Source: Rhytidiadelphus loreus | Taxonomy: Eukaryota; Streptophyta; Bryopsida; Hypnales; Hylocomiaceae | Reading direction: 5' to 3' | Assembly (NCBI GenBank): GCA_947034895.1 | Contig: OX344763.1 | Location: 76,899,093 to 76,963,092, forward strand | Length of the DNA: 64,000 bases | Shown here: in pieces, positions 33,225 through 43,824 of the stretch | Layout: every line of letters starts with the position of its first letter | Numbering within the stretch: position 1 is the stretch's first letter | Program-made: the position numbers and the translations under genes | The notes under the pieces: model-generated | Told to the model about the DNA's origin: nothing | The model's database searches: none | What the model saw: only the letters and a program-made list of their open reading frames with translations

Positions 33225-36200
33225 ATGGCAAACCGAGGAGCAGGGAGGAGGACGAACATAAATGATACTCGAAGAGCCACAAAGGAGTGGGATCCCTGGT
33301 TGGTTATTGAAACGAACCCCGCTCGTTCCGCAAATACGAGGACTTGTATTTTTTGTGGTTGGAACAAAGTTTTCGTGCGGAAGCGGGCATTTGGTCACTT
33401 TGGTTACCCCCGTACATCAACAGTGGAACGTTGTAAACGTATTCCATCCGTAGTCCTCGAATTATTCAGAAACTGTGAAGGGATTGTACCAAAAGAAATG
33501 AGTTTGGAGGAGATGCATGGAGTAGATCTTGAGGTTGATGTTGATGCTGAGTCCGTTGCAGGGTATACTGTGGATGCATCAGTGGAAGGGTCTGTGGACC
33601 CAAGCGACAGGACAGAAGCACCTAATGCACCGCCTCGTAATCCAGATTCAACGAATTCTACTCCTGTGACGGTGAGAAGGATGCGCTCAACCTCGATTTC
33701 TCGTCAACAAAGCATGGATGAATCATTCCGGGTCAATGAAAGACAAAACTTGGACAGACTATGGGCTTCTTTCTTTTATGAGGCTAACATTGCATTCAAT
33801 GTGGTGCGGCACCTAGCCTTTGTGAATGCTGTGAAAGCAACTTCGACATGTGGATTTCCATATTCCCCACCATCGTACAATGCGGTGCGCACTAAACTAC
33901 TTGATGTGAAGAAGGAGGCTGTTACGAAAATGGTCAGTAGTCGAACAAAGAGTTCTATTATCCAATATGGAGCCACTATCTGTTCAGATGAATGGTCAGA
34001 TACAAATCACCGTCCCTTGTTGAATATGATGCTCGTTTGCCCTGCGGGTGATGTCTTCCTGGGATCGGTTGACACCACAGGAGAGAGGAAAGACATGGCG
34101 TATACGGTGAATACAATGGCTACCTACATAGAGCAGGTGGGACCAGGAAATATTGTCCAATTGTGTACAGACAATGCTTCCGTAATGACAGGGTCAATGC
34201 GCGAGTTGCAAGCAAGGTATCCCCACATGTATACGCAAGGATGTGCCGCATATATATTGGACTTACTTTTGGAAGACTGGGGAAAGGAAAAAAGGATCAA
34301 AGATCTAGTGGATAAGGCCAGGGCAATTGTGAAGTTTATAAAGAAGTACCACTTGACTTTGGGTCTCTTCCGTAAGTACTCGCCGAAGAAGTCATTGAGA
34401 CTTCCCGCGGCCACACGCTTCGCAGTGCATTTTCTCATGATAGACCGTTTGGTAGAGTGCAAACAAGCGCTTCAATTCGTGGTGGGGGACGAGACGTATA
34501 TGCCATTTGAGAATAGTTTGGTCAGCAGAACAAACGGACTCATTACAAGAGAGTGGGCCCGTAAAGCGCAAGAGGACATAGTTTCGGAAGTGTTTTGGGT
34601 GGAATGCGGTAATTTCCAGCACATGGTTCTTCCAGTGATTCTTGCTCTATGCCAGTTCGATGGCAAAATACCGGCGATGCCGAAAGCTTGGATAATAATG
34701 AGTAGCCTTCGTCAGCACGTGTGCACTTTAAAGGAGGCTCCGTTCTTTCTTGATGAGCAGACCGCGACGAAGTTCCTAAAACAATTTGATGCTCGTTGGA
34801 AGTTGATGCGCACGGACCTCCATTATGCAGGGGCATTGTTGAACCCGTATTTGACAGATGTGGAAGAGCTTCATAACAATAGAGAGGCAAAGCGGGCATT
34901 GAATCGAGTCATCAGAAAATTGAGCGGACCATTGAATGTGGATGAAGATGAAGCAATTGCTGAGTTGACGGAATTTGAAGAGAAGTCGGGTCCCTTTGAT
35001 CCATTACAAGAGGCTCCAGATGTTACTCGATGTAACTTGTTGCCTCATCAATGGTGGAATCGTGTGGGTGGGAACGCTCTTCCAAAAATAGCAAGGAGAG
35101 TTTTGTCTCTGACATGCTCAGCATCATCTTGTGAAAGAAACTGGAGCATGTATTCGTTTGTACACGATAAAGTGCGTAATCGCCTAGCCACAAAGAAGGC
35201 TGAGATGTTGGTGTATATCTACACCAACAACAAATTGGAACGTGAAAAACAAGGACACAATCCAACACTATTCTACGAAAAGTACCTTGTAGATGGAGAT
35301 ACAGATGAAGAGAATGAAGAACCATATTCTTCGGGGGACGAAGATGAAGTTAGGTTTAGAGATTTGAGAGAAGAACAGAGACGTGTGGTAGTAGAAGAAC
35401 GCCTCCGTGGAAATAGGTGGGCTGGTATGGTGCCCCGTGTAGGTAGTCCTCCACGAGGACGATACCACAACACTTTCGTGGGTGATGATGATGGATTGAG
35501 CTCTCCAGAGGCGTCGCACCACCGCAGAGACGAAGCCCCTCATGTGTCGGCTTGGGATGCATTTCCGGTAATCAATGCAGACCCAACGAGGGAAAGAACT
35601 CCTGATGACAACAATGACGGTGCAGATATTCCAGTGGCAGATGAAGTGGAGCTTGTAAGGTCTCCAATTGCCACATGTTTGCCGCCTAGTATGCCAATGA
35701 ACCTCCGAAGTGGTGTACGAGTTAATGTACAGGGTGAAAGGCAAGAAGAGGTGTCGCATATTGAAGAGGTACCTGCAGTTCGTCCAAGTTTAGCACCGAC
35801 CAACAACACTGCAACAGAAACTAGGGTGTACGATTCAGATGCGCCATTGCAAGTGGTATTCAACGAGACCCGTACCCGTGGGTCCAATCGCCCTGCAAGT
35901 GTAGACATTGCCACAACATCGAGGATAGTACCAACTCCTCTAACAAGGTCGCCGACACATAATGATCTACGACAAATTGTTGATGAAGGAGTTCATGGCT
36001 CAGCTCCACAACCTACTCCGGCCTCGTTGATGTCAGGCCCTGGAGAATCATCCAGGCGATCGCGTGAACACTCCAAATCAGGAAATAAACGAACCCGCAA
36101 GACGCAAGACAGACTGACACGGAATCCCAAGCGTCAAAACCATGCGATCCATCCATTTGTCATTGGAGAACGAAATTCCACTCGTAATCCTTGGCCATCA

Positions 36201-36512
36201 AGCGCAGCAGTGAGAGCAGAGCGTCAACATGTTGGGCAGCAGGTGCTTGAGCGACCGACAGGCCCTATTATCAATGGAACCACTGATGCATCGAGGCTGA
36301 CAAAGCGATTAGTGCTAGCCGAAGTTGTTGGTGGTTTAGAAACGCAAGTGCGAAATTTGAACTCTGAGGTGGAACGTGAGGTGATCCTTCAACCTACAAG
36401 CAGAGAGGATGATGAAAACGAGGTCTCAGGAGCTAGTGACAGTAGTGGGCCACATGAAGACACCGACCCCAATGCAGATGAAGCGGAAAGCGATTCTACC
36501 CTCACAATGTAA
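33225..36512 (+). CDS. hAT transposase, intact, with long C-terminal extension
   Basis: 1095 residues, no internal stop. A BED-type zinc finger begins with C41-x2-C44 and would bind the TIR or subterminal DNA. A DUF659/RNase-H-fold region follows with SDEWSD (D255) and CTDNAS (D316). The hAT dimerisation region carries SASSCERNWSMYSFVHDKVRNR-type sequence with candidate catalytic E637, and ends near residue 665. These are the DDE residues expected for cut-and-paste transposition. The remaining roughly 400 residues are acidic and disordered with basic patches (HSKSGNKRTRKTQD), which most plant hAT transposases of about 700 residues lack. Promoter array 8 and the TATA box precede it. The open frame and perfect TSD suggest a recently active, possibly autonomous element. 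Confidence 0.93.
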   Translation: MANRGAGRRTNINDTRRATKEWDPWLVIETNPARSANTRTCIFCGWNKVFVRKRAFGHFGYPRTSTVERCKRIPSVVLELFRNCEGIVPKEMSLEEMHGVDLEVDVDAESVAGYTVDASVEGSVDPSDRTEAPNAPPRNPDSTNSTPVTVRRMRSTSISRQQSMDESFRVNERQNLDRLWASFFYEANIAFNVVRHLAFVNAVKATSTCGFPYSPPSYNAVRTKLLDVKKEAVTKMVSSRTKSSIIQYGATICSDEWSDTNHRPLLNMMLVCPAGDVFLGSVDTTGERKDMAYTVNTMATYIEQVGPGNIVQLCTDNASVMTGSMRELQARYPHMYTQGCAAYILDLLLEDWGKEKRIKDLVDKARAIVKFIKKYHLTLGLFRKYSPKKSLRLPAATRFAVHFLMIDRLVECKQALQFVVGDETYMPFENSLVSRTNGLITREWARKAQEDIVSEVFWVECGNFQHMVLPVILALCQFDGKIPAMPKAWIIMSSLRQHVCTLKEAPFFLDEQTATKFLKQFDARWKLMRTDLHYAGALLNPYLTDVEELHNNREAKRALNRVIRKLSGPLNVDEDEAIAELTEFEEKSGPFDPLQEAPDVTRCNLLPHQWWNRVGGNALPKIARRVLSLTCSASSCERNWSMYSFVHDKVRNRLATKKAEMLVYIYTNNKLEREKQGHNPTLFYEKYLVDGDTDEENEEPYSSGDEDEVRFRDLREEQRRVVVEERLRGNRWAGMVPRVGSPPRGRYHNTFVGDDDGLSSPEASHHRRDEAPHVSAWDAFPVINADPTRERTPDDNNDGADIPVADEVELVRSPIATCLPPSMPMNLRSGVRVNVQGERQEEVSHIEEVPAVRPSLAPTNNTATETRVYDSDAPLQVVFNETRTRGSNRPASVDIATTSRIVPTPLTRSPTHNDLRQIVDEGVHGSAPQPTPASLMSGPGESSRRSREHSKSGNKRTRKTQDRLTRNPKRQNHAIHPFVIGERNSTRNPWPSSAAVRAERQHVGQQVLERPTGPIINGTTDASRLTKRLVLAEVVGGLETQVRNLNSEVEREVILQPTSREDDENEVSGASDSSGPHEDTDPNADEAESDSTLTM

Positions 36513-37039
36513 TGTGTTGCATTATAGATGTGGAGGCCTTCAAATAGTACTATAAGGATTTAACATCAATGCCTTGTAGTGAAGATTTGTTGCCAAAGCT
36601 TGTAATGAAATAGGTAGATTTTGAATTTTGTGTAGTCCATCACTTGGCTTCACAAAGTCAGGAAGATTGTAAAAGGTACTTTGGTGTTGACGATGATGAT
36701 TAATGAAGGTATTCGTATTTTTTGCAAATAAGTATGCAATTTCAAACAGGAGTGGTCTTGGTAGTTGGTACTCAATTGTGAAGATCATCCCTATGTATGT
36801 ACGCAGTTCCATTTAAATTAATATGATTATTGTCCAAGGTTTTTATTATTATTATGTTTTAGGCTTATGAATTGATTGTCCCATGATATATCATTACATA
36901 ATGCATGTTCATTTGCTTTGGTACGTACCGAGCATATAATTCAATGCTTATATATTGCCGATTTGCCGTGGAATGTGTTGGTTGAAGAATAAATATTGGA
37001 AAAAAAATGTTGTGGGGGCCCCAGACTTGTAGCCCATGA
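36513..37039. other. 3' flank of the transposase gene
   Basis: AT-rich and non-coding, with AATAAA near 36,989 that could serve as a polyadenylation signal. Nothing else is recognised. Confidence 0.5.
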
Positions 37040-37265
37040 AGTAGGACCCGCGGTCGCCCTGGATTTCGGACCCGCAGTCGCCCTGGACTTCGGACCCGCA
37101 GTCGCCCAGGATTTTGGACCCGAGGTCGCCCTACCCGTGGTCGCCCCCTACCCGTGGTCGCCCCCGTACCCGCGGTCGCCCCTACCCGTGGTCGCCCCCT
37201 ACCCGCGGTCGCCCCCCTACCCGCGGTCGCCCCTACCCGTGGTCGCCCCTACCCGCGGTCGCCCC
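37040..37265 (-). repeat. Subterminal GC-rich array 9 (right end)
   Basis: About 14 copies of ACCCGCGGTCGCCC or ACCCGTGGTCGCCC. Read from the right terminus inward they give the same orientation as the left-end copies at 12,180. The array therefore makes inverted subterminal repeats, as in other hAT and CACTA elements. Confidence 0.92.
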
Positions 37266-37442
37266 TCAGGAAGCACGCCACGTCACAGCCACGTAGGACA
37301 GTCCGTTTTACCAAGGGGTAAAAAAATTTGAAATCCGAAATCCGTACAGGACAACAAAAACCGCCCTTACTCGACAACTCGACAATTCGACATGCGACAT
37401 GCGACGTCTATTAGACACAAAAACTCGAAATTCTGTTAGACA

Positions 37443-37453
37443 AGACAACCCTG
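37443..37453 (-). repeat. hAT terminal inverted repeat, right
   Basis: AGACAACCCTG is the exact complement of the left 11-bp TIR. Confidence 0.95.
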
Positions 37454-37461
37454 TCAGTAAA
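37454..37461 (+). repeat. Target site duplication, right copy
   Basis: TCAGTAAA, identical to 11,999-12,006. Confidence 0.95.
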
Positions 37462-37488
37462 CAACAAATGGCATCAACAATAGCATAT

Positions 37489-37508
37489 TAGCTCGAATTG
37501 AGCTGATC
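37489..37508. promoter_or_regulatory. PAL palindrome in an intron of the INGQHS gene
   Basis: TTAGCTCGAATTGAGCTGAT is a near-perfect copy. It is the only copy not placed directly upstream of a gene. Confidence 0.5.
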
Positions 37509-37800
37509 CACATTTACTATGGATGAATTTCAAACATCAAATACAGAAAACAAATGCTGAAATAGCATTTCAGGTTGAATCGAACTAATTTACATACATG
37601 GAATTTAGCAGCATTCCGCGAGCTCTCTATGGTCCGTCTTGTGGCAGTCATTGTCACAGACTATGCTTGCAAGGGATTCTTGGGACAACCCATCTCTTGC
37701 CACACTATTCGTGCACCAAGTATCATTACATGTTTTTTGAGGCCTGTGAGAGCCCGTTTCAAGGCTATTCCCCTCACTGTTCCCCGCAGTGAAGGACAAC

Positions 37801-37905
37801 CAACTGTTGGAAAAAAAATTTTAAATTTTAAAATTTTAAAATTTTAAAATTCTTAAAATGGTAAAAGAAGTTGAAATTTTATTTTATTTTATTTTATTTT
37901 ATTCC
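37801..37905. repeat. Low-complexity AAAATTTT and TTTTA tracts
   Basis: An AAAATTTT-type run (37,818-37,850) and about five units of ATTTT (37,876-37,902) lie within the disrupted intron or decayed coding region. Confidence 0.8.
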
Positions 37906-37909
37906 AAAA

Positions 37910-39364
37910 ATGACCTGGTCGCCTCTTGACCATGCAGGACGTTGAGGTGGCAGGCCGGCTATCTTGTTCCCTGCGTTCTCGCAGCAGGGGAACCCGTAGT
38001 CTCTTAGAGGCCTCAAAAACCATCTAATGGTTTGTTGCCCACAATGGCTTCAGGGCGACAAAATGGTTTACCCGGTTATAGTACGCCGAGATATTCCTTA
38101 GCTTCTTGCCATCCGTAGACCACACGATAAAGCAGTTTCATTTCCGAAATTGCATTTTTATGTCTTCCGTAAATTCACTTTCTTCGACCACAATTACTTT
38201 GCTGGCATCAACACTATGTTGTCCATTTATGATGTAGAACTTTCCGTTCTTGATATCATCCTAGTTGGATGGCATACGGCTAACACCTACTGGCATTACG
38301 CATAGAGTTTGCTTTGCCGACATGTAAAGAAGATTGACTAATAAATTCACCATGTCCTCGACAATTTTTTCCTCTTTTGATCTGATATTGAACGTTGGCG
38401 GGACTGCAATAAGTTGCTCGATGGGAAGCTCCTTCTTCTCGTCAACCTTGAAAACATATGCGCCCTCATAGGTTGTCCGGAAACGCTTGTACGCTTCGCT
38501 CACAAGCTTATAATCTGGGTTTTTATCAGTTTCTTGGAAGTGGGGGATTCTCAGCATTTCCTCAACATAACTTCCCTCAGCAAGCCCGGATTGATCCGAA
38601 GCCTTCTTCATAGGCATGTTTGTGGAAGGGGATGGTTCATTTCTCCTGCCTCCTTTTCGCAATATAGGTCTCTCTTGAACCAAGGATTTTCTCTTACCGC
38701 GTCCAGCCCCAGATGCTTGCATAGCGTGTCTGCGGGACCCTTCACTACCTCCTGCGCTTATGTTCCCAATCGAAACCGATTGCGGCTGGTTCATAGTTGT
38801 CTGCATTTCGAGCTTCCCCTCCAGAGTGTTGAAGTCATTGAATAGTGCTCGAATTTTGGAACAGAGTCTCTTTCCGTTCATGGGTGTCCCGTCACCATTC
38901 TGGTATTTTCGCCTATCTATTTTCTTTTCGAGCTCTTTTATTTCATCAGAAAATAGGGTGGGTTCAAGACTTCGTAGGAAGGGAGTCATAGTAAATGGAA
39001 TGAGAAGAGAATTTACGCATATTGTGAAGTGGTATTGCCCGGAACTTGGGATCCCAAGTTTGGCAGTGACACACTTTATCTTCATGATTGGATGGGCATC
39101 CACTTCGACGTCCTTAACCTTCTCCTCGAATGATAGTTGAATGAAGACTTGAGCATTTATAAATTTGTAGGCAAAGACGATCAAGTTTGTGAACGACACC
39201 ATGAACAGGCTCGAGGATTCCACTTGATTGGGCTCCTTGAATTCCCAGTATTCTCCTTCAATGAGGATTTCATCAAGTCCTTCGCACTCTTCGGGAAATT
39301 GGACTTCTGATTTCTTGAAGTACATGTTCAGACTTTCCAATTGATCTTCCATCCTGCAATACAT
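37910..39364 (-). pseudogene. INGQHS-motif protein, N-terminal part
   Basis: A 367-residue open frame (39,364-38,261) contains a basic linker (GAGRGKRKSL) and ends at a TAG. The same frame continues past it with DDIKNGKFYIINGQHSVDAS. After a TGA it goes on with NCFIVWSTDGKKLRNISAYYNRVN, and a further TAG lies near 38,020. Both early stops fit a tryptophan (TGG) position. INGQHS resembles the nucleotide-contact motif of ParB/DGQHR-type proteins, but the assignment is tentative. The gene continues beyond the hAT insertion at 10,643-11,992. Four PAL palindromes lie within about 520 bp upstream. A role in the mobility of the PAL element is possible but not shown. Confidence 0.6.
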
Positions 39365-39388
39365 TTACTACTCACTCAATATTGCGAT

Positions 39389-39886
39389 TCAGCTCGATTC
39401 GAGCTGATAAGCTTATTTTAATCATCTTGCGTATTCATTTTTTCAATGATTTACTTATTCATTTTATTACTTACCTTTTGGATCATTTTGTGTCTAGTTT
39501 TTTGCCATTTTTATATCTCTACGCTACAGGGTCATTTTATTGGATCTCTGTCGTCTGGTGAATCAGCTCGATTCGAGCTTATTTGCTCAGCCGCAGGGTC
39601 TCCAACATTCAATATATATTCGGATTTGCAAGATCTAATGAGCATGATTAGGTGATGTTCTCCAGGTACCATTTCGGTTTTGGGATCCTTCTTGGTTGGA
39701 TTACGGATCAGCTCGAGTCGAGTTGATCCACAAGGTATTATTTTCCCGTTGATCTATTCCTACTAATGTAATTCGGCTCGTACTTGGGTCCATTCTATGG
39801 AATCAATATATTATAATAGGAGAAGTTTAGCTGAAAGTAATTCCCCAACTATCTCGAGGCTGCAAATCAGCTCGAATCGAGCTGAT
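39389..39886. promoter_or_regulatory. Cluster of four PAL palindromes
   Basis: Copies at 39,389-39,407, 39,562-39,580, 39,707-39,726 and 39,866-39,886 share TCAGCTCGANTCGAGCTGA with at most two changes. They precede the minus-strand INGQHS gene. Spacing is 145-175 bp, close to a nucleosome repeat. Confidence 0.8.
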
Positions 39887-39984
39887 ATGCAGTGGCTGGT
39901 GTGTTCTTTGTCATGTAATTGTCTGCGGTGGATTCAAGAGTGGCTATTGTAGGTGGAATATGGTTGTCTGGACTTTGTGACATC

Positions 39985-40010
39985 CACCAGTAGGGTTTAG
40001 GGTTTAGGGT
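39985..40010 (+). repeat. Interstitial telomere-like TTTAGGG repeat
   Basis: Three consecutive TAGGGTT units, followed by scattered CCCTAAA words to 40,160. This supports a plant origin but is too short to mark a chromosome end. Confidence 0.8.
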
Positions 40011-41019
40011 TCGAAGATTGTTTTTGTTTTTGTACCACCTTTAGATCCATTTAGGACTGGAAACCCTAAACCCTGGAACCTAAAACCTAAAACCTAAGCC
40101 TTTAGTAAGAGACCCTAAAGTGGCAGGCTAAACCATTGACACTAAACCCTATGTGCAGTACCCTAAGCTATACATTGCGTAGTTTCAAAATTTGCTTGAC
40201 AAATGAGAATTGTAACTCACGTGCAAACTTAGCTAGAAATATCCTTCTCTGACAATCTTCAAATACTCAGAAGATGAATGGAGTTCCAAATCCTGCCACA
40301 TTTTCAAGATCCACAACAAATTTAGCACTCAACATTCATAAAAAACATGCTAATTAAATAAATACAGAAGCTCATATGAGCTCTTGCACAATTCTAGAGT
40401 TCATAGAATCATACTTCTAGAGTTCGCGCAATCATACATTTCAGAAACCAATTTTGAATTCACAAAGAAACTCACACTGTTACAACGGAAATCACACATT
40501 CACACTTGACAAACTCACATATTCAAACCCTGAAACATTATTAAATCAGACAATAAAAAAATCACACATTCACGGATACACAGAAATTGCAAAACCACGA
40601 AACTACAATTCAAATTGCAAAACTACACATGCTACATTGGAAATCCTAAGAGCTTCACAAGCGACCAAACATTGTAATAGAAGGTCATACAACGCCCAAC
40701 AATTGAAACTAAACGCGCAATACTTGGAACCAATCAAAATCCAGCGCCCAAGAACTTTAAATTGGAAAAAAGATCCAACAAAACATACATTGTAATACTG
40801 AAAACTACTAACACACTGCTATCCCTTTAGTCAACTCTTACAACACAATACGTTCACAGCAATTGCGATAACATCAAAGAAACTTGACTATGAATGAACA
40901 GTTCGTGAGAGTTGCACTGTAGCACGTTTTTCAGGGTTTAGGGGCGATTCCAATGCACGTGAGCCCCAGGTCAGGTAGTATTTACCCCTTTCAAGACACA
41001 AAAGCAAACCCTAAACCAA
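40011..41019. other. AT-rich spacer
   Basis: Contains small CACATTCA-rich stretches. No gene recognised; the 113-codon frame at 40,454 has no family resemblance and biased composition. Confidence 0.45.
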
Positions 41020-41640
41020 CACATTGAATCCCCCGCACACACAGTCCACAAAGCCCAGCAATTAATCCCCCGCAAACACATTCAATTCCCCCCCAGCCCA
41101 GCAATGAATCCCCCGCACACACATTCAATCCCCCCCAAGCCCAGCAATCATCCCTCGCACATACATTCAATCCCCCCCAGCCCAGCAATCAATCACAGCC
41201 CAACAATGAATCCCCCCCCCACATTCAATCCCCCCCAGCCCAGCAATCAATTACAGCCCAGCAATGAATCCCCCCACAGCCTAGTAATCAATCACAGTCC
41301 AACAATTAATCTCACGCACACACATTCAATCCCTCCCCTAGCCCAGCAATCAATCCCCCCCCACCACATTCAATCCCCACTAGCCCAGCAATCAATCACA
41401 GCACAGCAATGAATCCCGCACACACACATTCAATCCCCCCACAACCCAGCAATGAATCCCCCCCCACATTCAATCCTCCCCCCAGCCCAGCAATCAATCC
41501 CGCGCACACACATTCAATCCCCCCAGCCTTGCAATCAATCACAGCCCAACAATGAATCCCCCACATATACATTCAATCCCCCCCCCCAGCCCAGCAATCA
41601 ATCCCCCGTACACACAGCCAAGGAATTAATCCCCCGCACA
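41020..41640 (+). repeat. C-rich minisatellite
   Basis: Irregular tandem units of about 30-40 bp combine CACACACATTCAATCCCCCC, AGCCCAGCAAT and CAATCACAGCC. Poly-C run length varies strongly. Reading frames through it are low-complexity artefacts. Confidence 0.9.
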
Positions 41641-43824
41641 CACAATTGAAACAAAAAACAAAAAACTGACCTACGCTCCGATGGTGGCCTCCTTCTTTTC
41701 CTTCATCTGCGCTCCTCCTCCGTCTGCGCTCCTCCTTCTCAAGTTGACACCAGCCTTCGACAATGGCCACCGCCGTTCGTAGTAGAAGGTCCGCGTAGAA
41801 TACCCGAAGAAGAAATCAAACCCTAACCTAACGTTCTACCTGAAGAAGAAGCCAAACTGTAACACTGAGGCTCCAAGAACCCTAACATAACGCTCGCAAA
41901 CGCTCAGGCTCTAAGAAATCGAACCCTAAACCTAACAATCGGAAGCATGCATGGAAATACATGTATACGGAAACCGCAGCAGAATGTCCGTGCTGAAGAT
42001 CCGAAGAAAAACCATAGAAGCCAAACCGTAACGCTCACAAGCATGCACGGAAATAGGAGTATACGGAATCACGAGGGTATACGGAAACAACAGGTATACG
42101 GGAACACCACAATAACCTAAACAGGAAACACCGTGAGGAAAAGTGCGCGAGAAAACAAGAAGAAAAAAAAAACATGCACGCCAAACCCTAGCTTTGTGCA
42201 CCCGAACCTGTCTGGTATATCCGGACGTGTCTGGAATACGCAGATGGTCCAGAATACCCGGATGGACCACAATACCCGAACCTGTCCGGAATCAGTGTTT
42301 TTTTTTTAATTTTAATAAATATGGATGACGTTAGGCGCTTCCAAATTTATTTTTGGTGTACATTTTTGCTTCAAGTTAGGAAACTTTGTGAGTTGTATGC
42401 CTTCAAAAAAAACCCTAAAAAACATCTTTGTCAATTTCAGCTCTTAGAGAGACTGGTGCAATAAAAGGCAATCGGGTTTCAAAGAATGATGCAAAATGAA
42501 AAAGAACCAAATTCAGTCTTAAAGAACTTGCTATACATAATGCATAATTCGTAAATCCACATTTCCAAAATGCATAAAAATCATTACTTCTGAAACAACC
42601 ATGCCACAATTGTGTCAAAACACATGAACATGGCAATGCTTATCAAAGTCTTCATTAGTCCTTCAATAGCAATAAGTAGGACGACAATTATTTCAGTAGT
42701 TTGTGGTGCAACCTTGATGTTTCATGATTACACCACCTGCATACAATGAATACAATGAAGATACTTGCGTATATGTGGCTATAATTTGTATTCATATATT
42801 TAACTTTGTTATATTTTAGGTGACAAAATATGAAAAATTGTTGAATCAACATCTACAAAGGTGGCAACAAAGTGGCAAATCATAGTATTCATGGTTGACG
42901 CACTAGCTATTAGGATGTAATCTAAGATTTAGATTTGGCTTTTCTACCTTTTTTATCTCCAAATTTTTCTAGGGTGCTAGTGCCTAGTGCGGAAGATTTT
43001 TTCTTGTGCTTTTAGTCTTTTCATCGCCAAAAAGAAAACACTAGTCCAGGATACTCGAACCTATCAAGTATTATGCCTAGAATTGAATTGGCTACTCCGA
43101 ACCTGCAGTGTATATCGCAGACTTGTTCATACCGAGACTGATATTTGTGGACCACCTTCGCAAATATCCTTTGATCAATACCTACACTGACCTTCTGGTA
43201 CATACAAATAAACTTAAAGGAAGTAATAGTACAATCCATAGTTGAAGCATTTTTTTTGTACTGAACGAATCATTCAACTTCAGTTCAACCTTCAAGCAAT
43301 ATAATTCTAAAACATTCAACATTGGATGTAATGCTATTGTCAAAGAAAAATTCTTCTCATACCAAATTTGGAGCTAAGACGCATAGTTGCACTTTTTTCT
43401 TGCATGGATAGTTTTTTTGTCTATCTTTCATAAACTTAAAATAATTCTCTATGTGCTACCCTAAAATGCTTGCACTGCACAAGGGTGCTTTAATGACTAA
43501 CTTCACTACTATTTATACAGAATCAGATTTCCCATATCAAAGAAGCAATTGGTTGATGTTTAACTATCTTATGACAGAGGCAACCACAATATTATGACAA
43601 AATTAAACAGTTCATATGTTGGTGACCTTGGAAAACATTTTTGGTTTTATATTGTATAACATTAAATAATGACATTTCCCAAACATAATTCATCTGGCAT
43701 CATTCCAACTACTTGATTCATGTAGTAGGTTTTCACATGAATTTCAATTTTAGTATTTTGGAATTATAATGTAAAATGACTCATTTGTATCTGTAAATTA
43801 TAATTTCATGTACAGGGTCAACTT
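41641..43824. other. Spacer without recognised genes
   Basis: Contains short GTATACGGAAACA- and CCGGA-type repeats near 42,050-42,290 and AT-rich DNA after that. No supported gene or RNA. Confidence 0.45.

Larger units (their letters stand above)
12007..37453 (+). mobile_element. Giant hAT-superfamily transposon with cargo genes (25,447 bp)
   Basis: The ends read CAGGGTTGTCT inward from both sides (12,007-12,017 and 37,443-37,453) and are flanked by an identical 8-bp duplication. A CAGGG-type TIR with an 8-bp TSD is diagnostic of hAT elements, and an intact hAT transposase ORF lies inside (33,225-36,512). Four other genes are carried: coiled-coil/RING, two coiled-coil paralogues and a protein kinase. 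Subterminal GC-rich arrays point inward from both ends. The interior from 15.87 to 32.50 kb is a diverged inverted repeat centred on the kinase gene. Typical plant hAT elements are a few kilobases, so size and cargo are exceptional. The insertion split an intron of the INGQHS gene. Confidence 0.93.

Noticed and set aside
39985..40010. Chromosome end (telomere)
   Set aside because: Only three TTTAGGG-type units followed by more than 20 kb of further sequence; interstitial repeat.
40454..40795. 113-codon ORF
   Set aside because: Composition is dominated by N, T, H and K from CACATTCA-type DNA; no relative or promoter seen.
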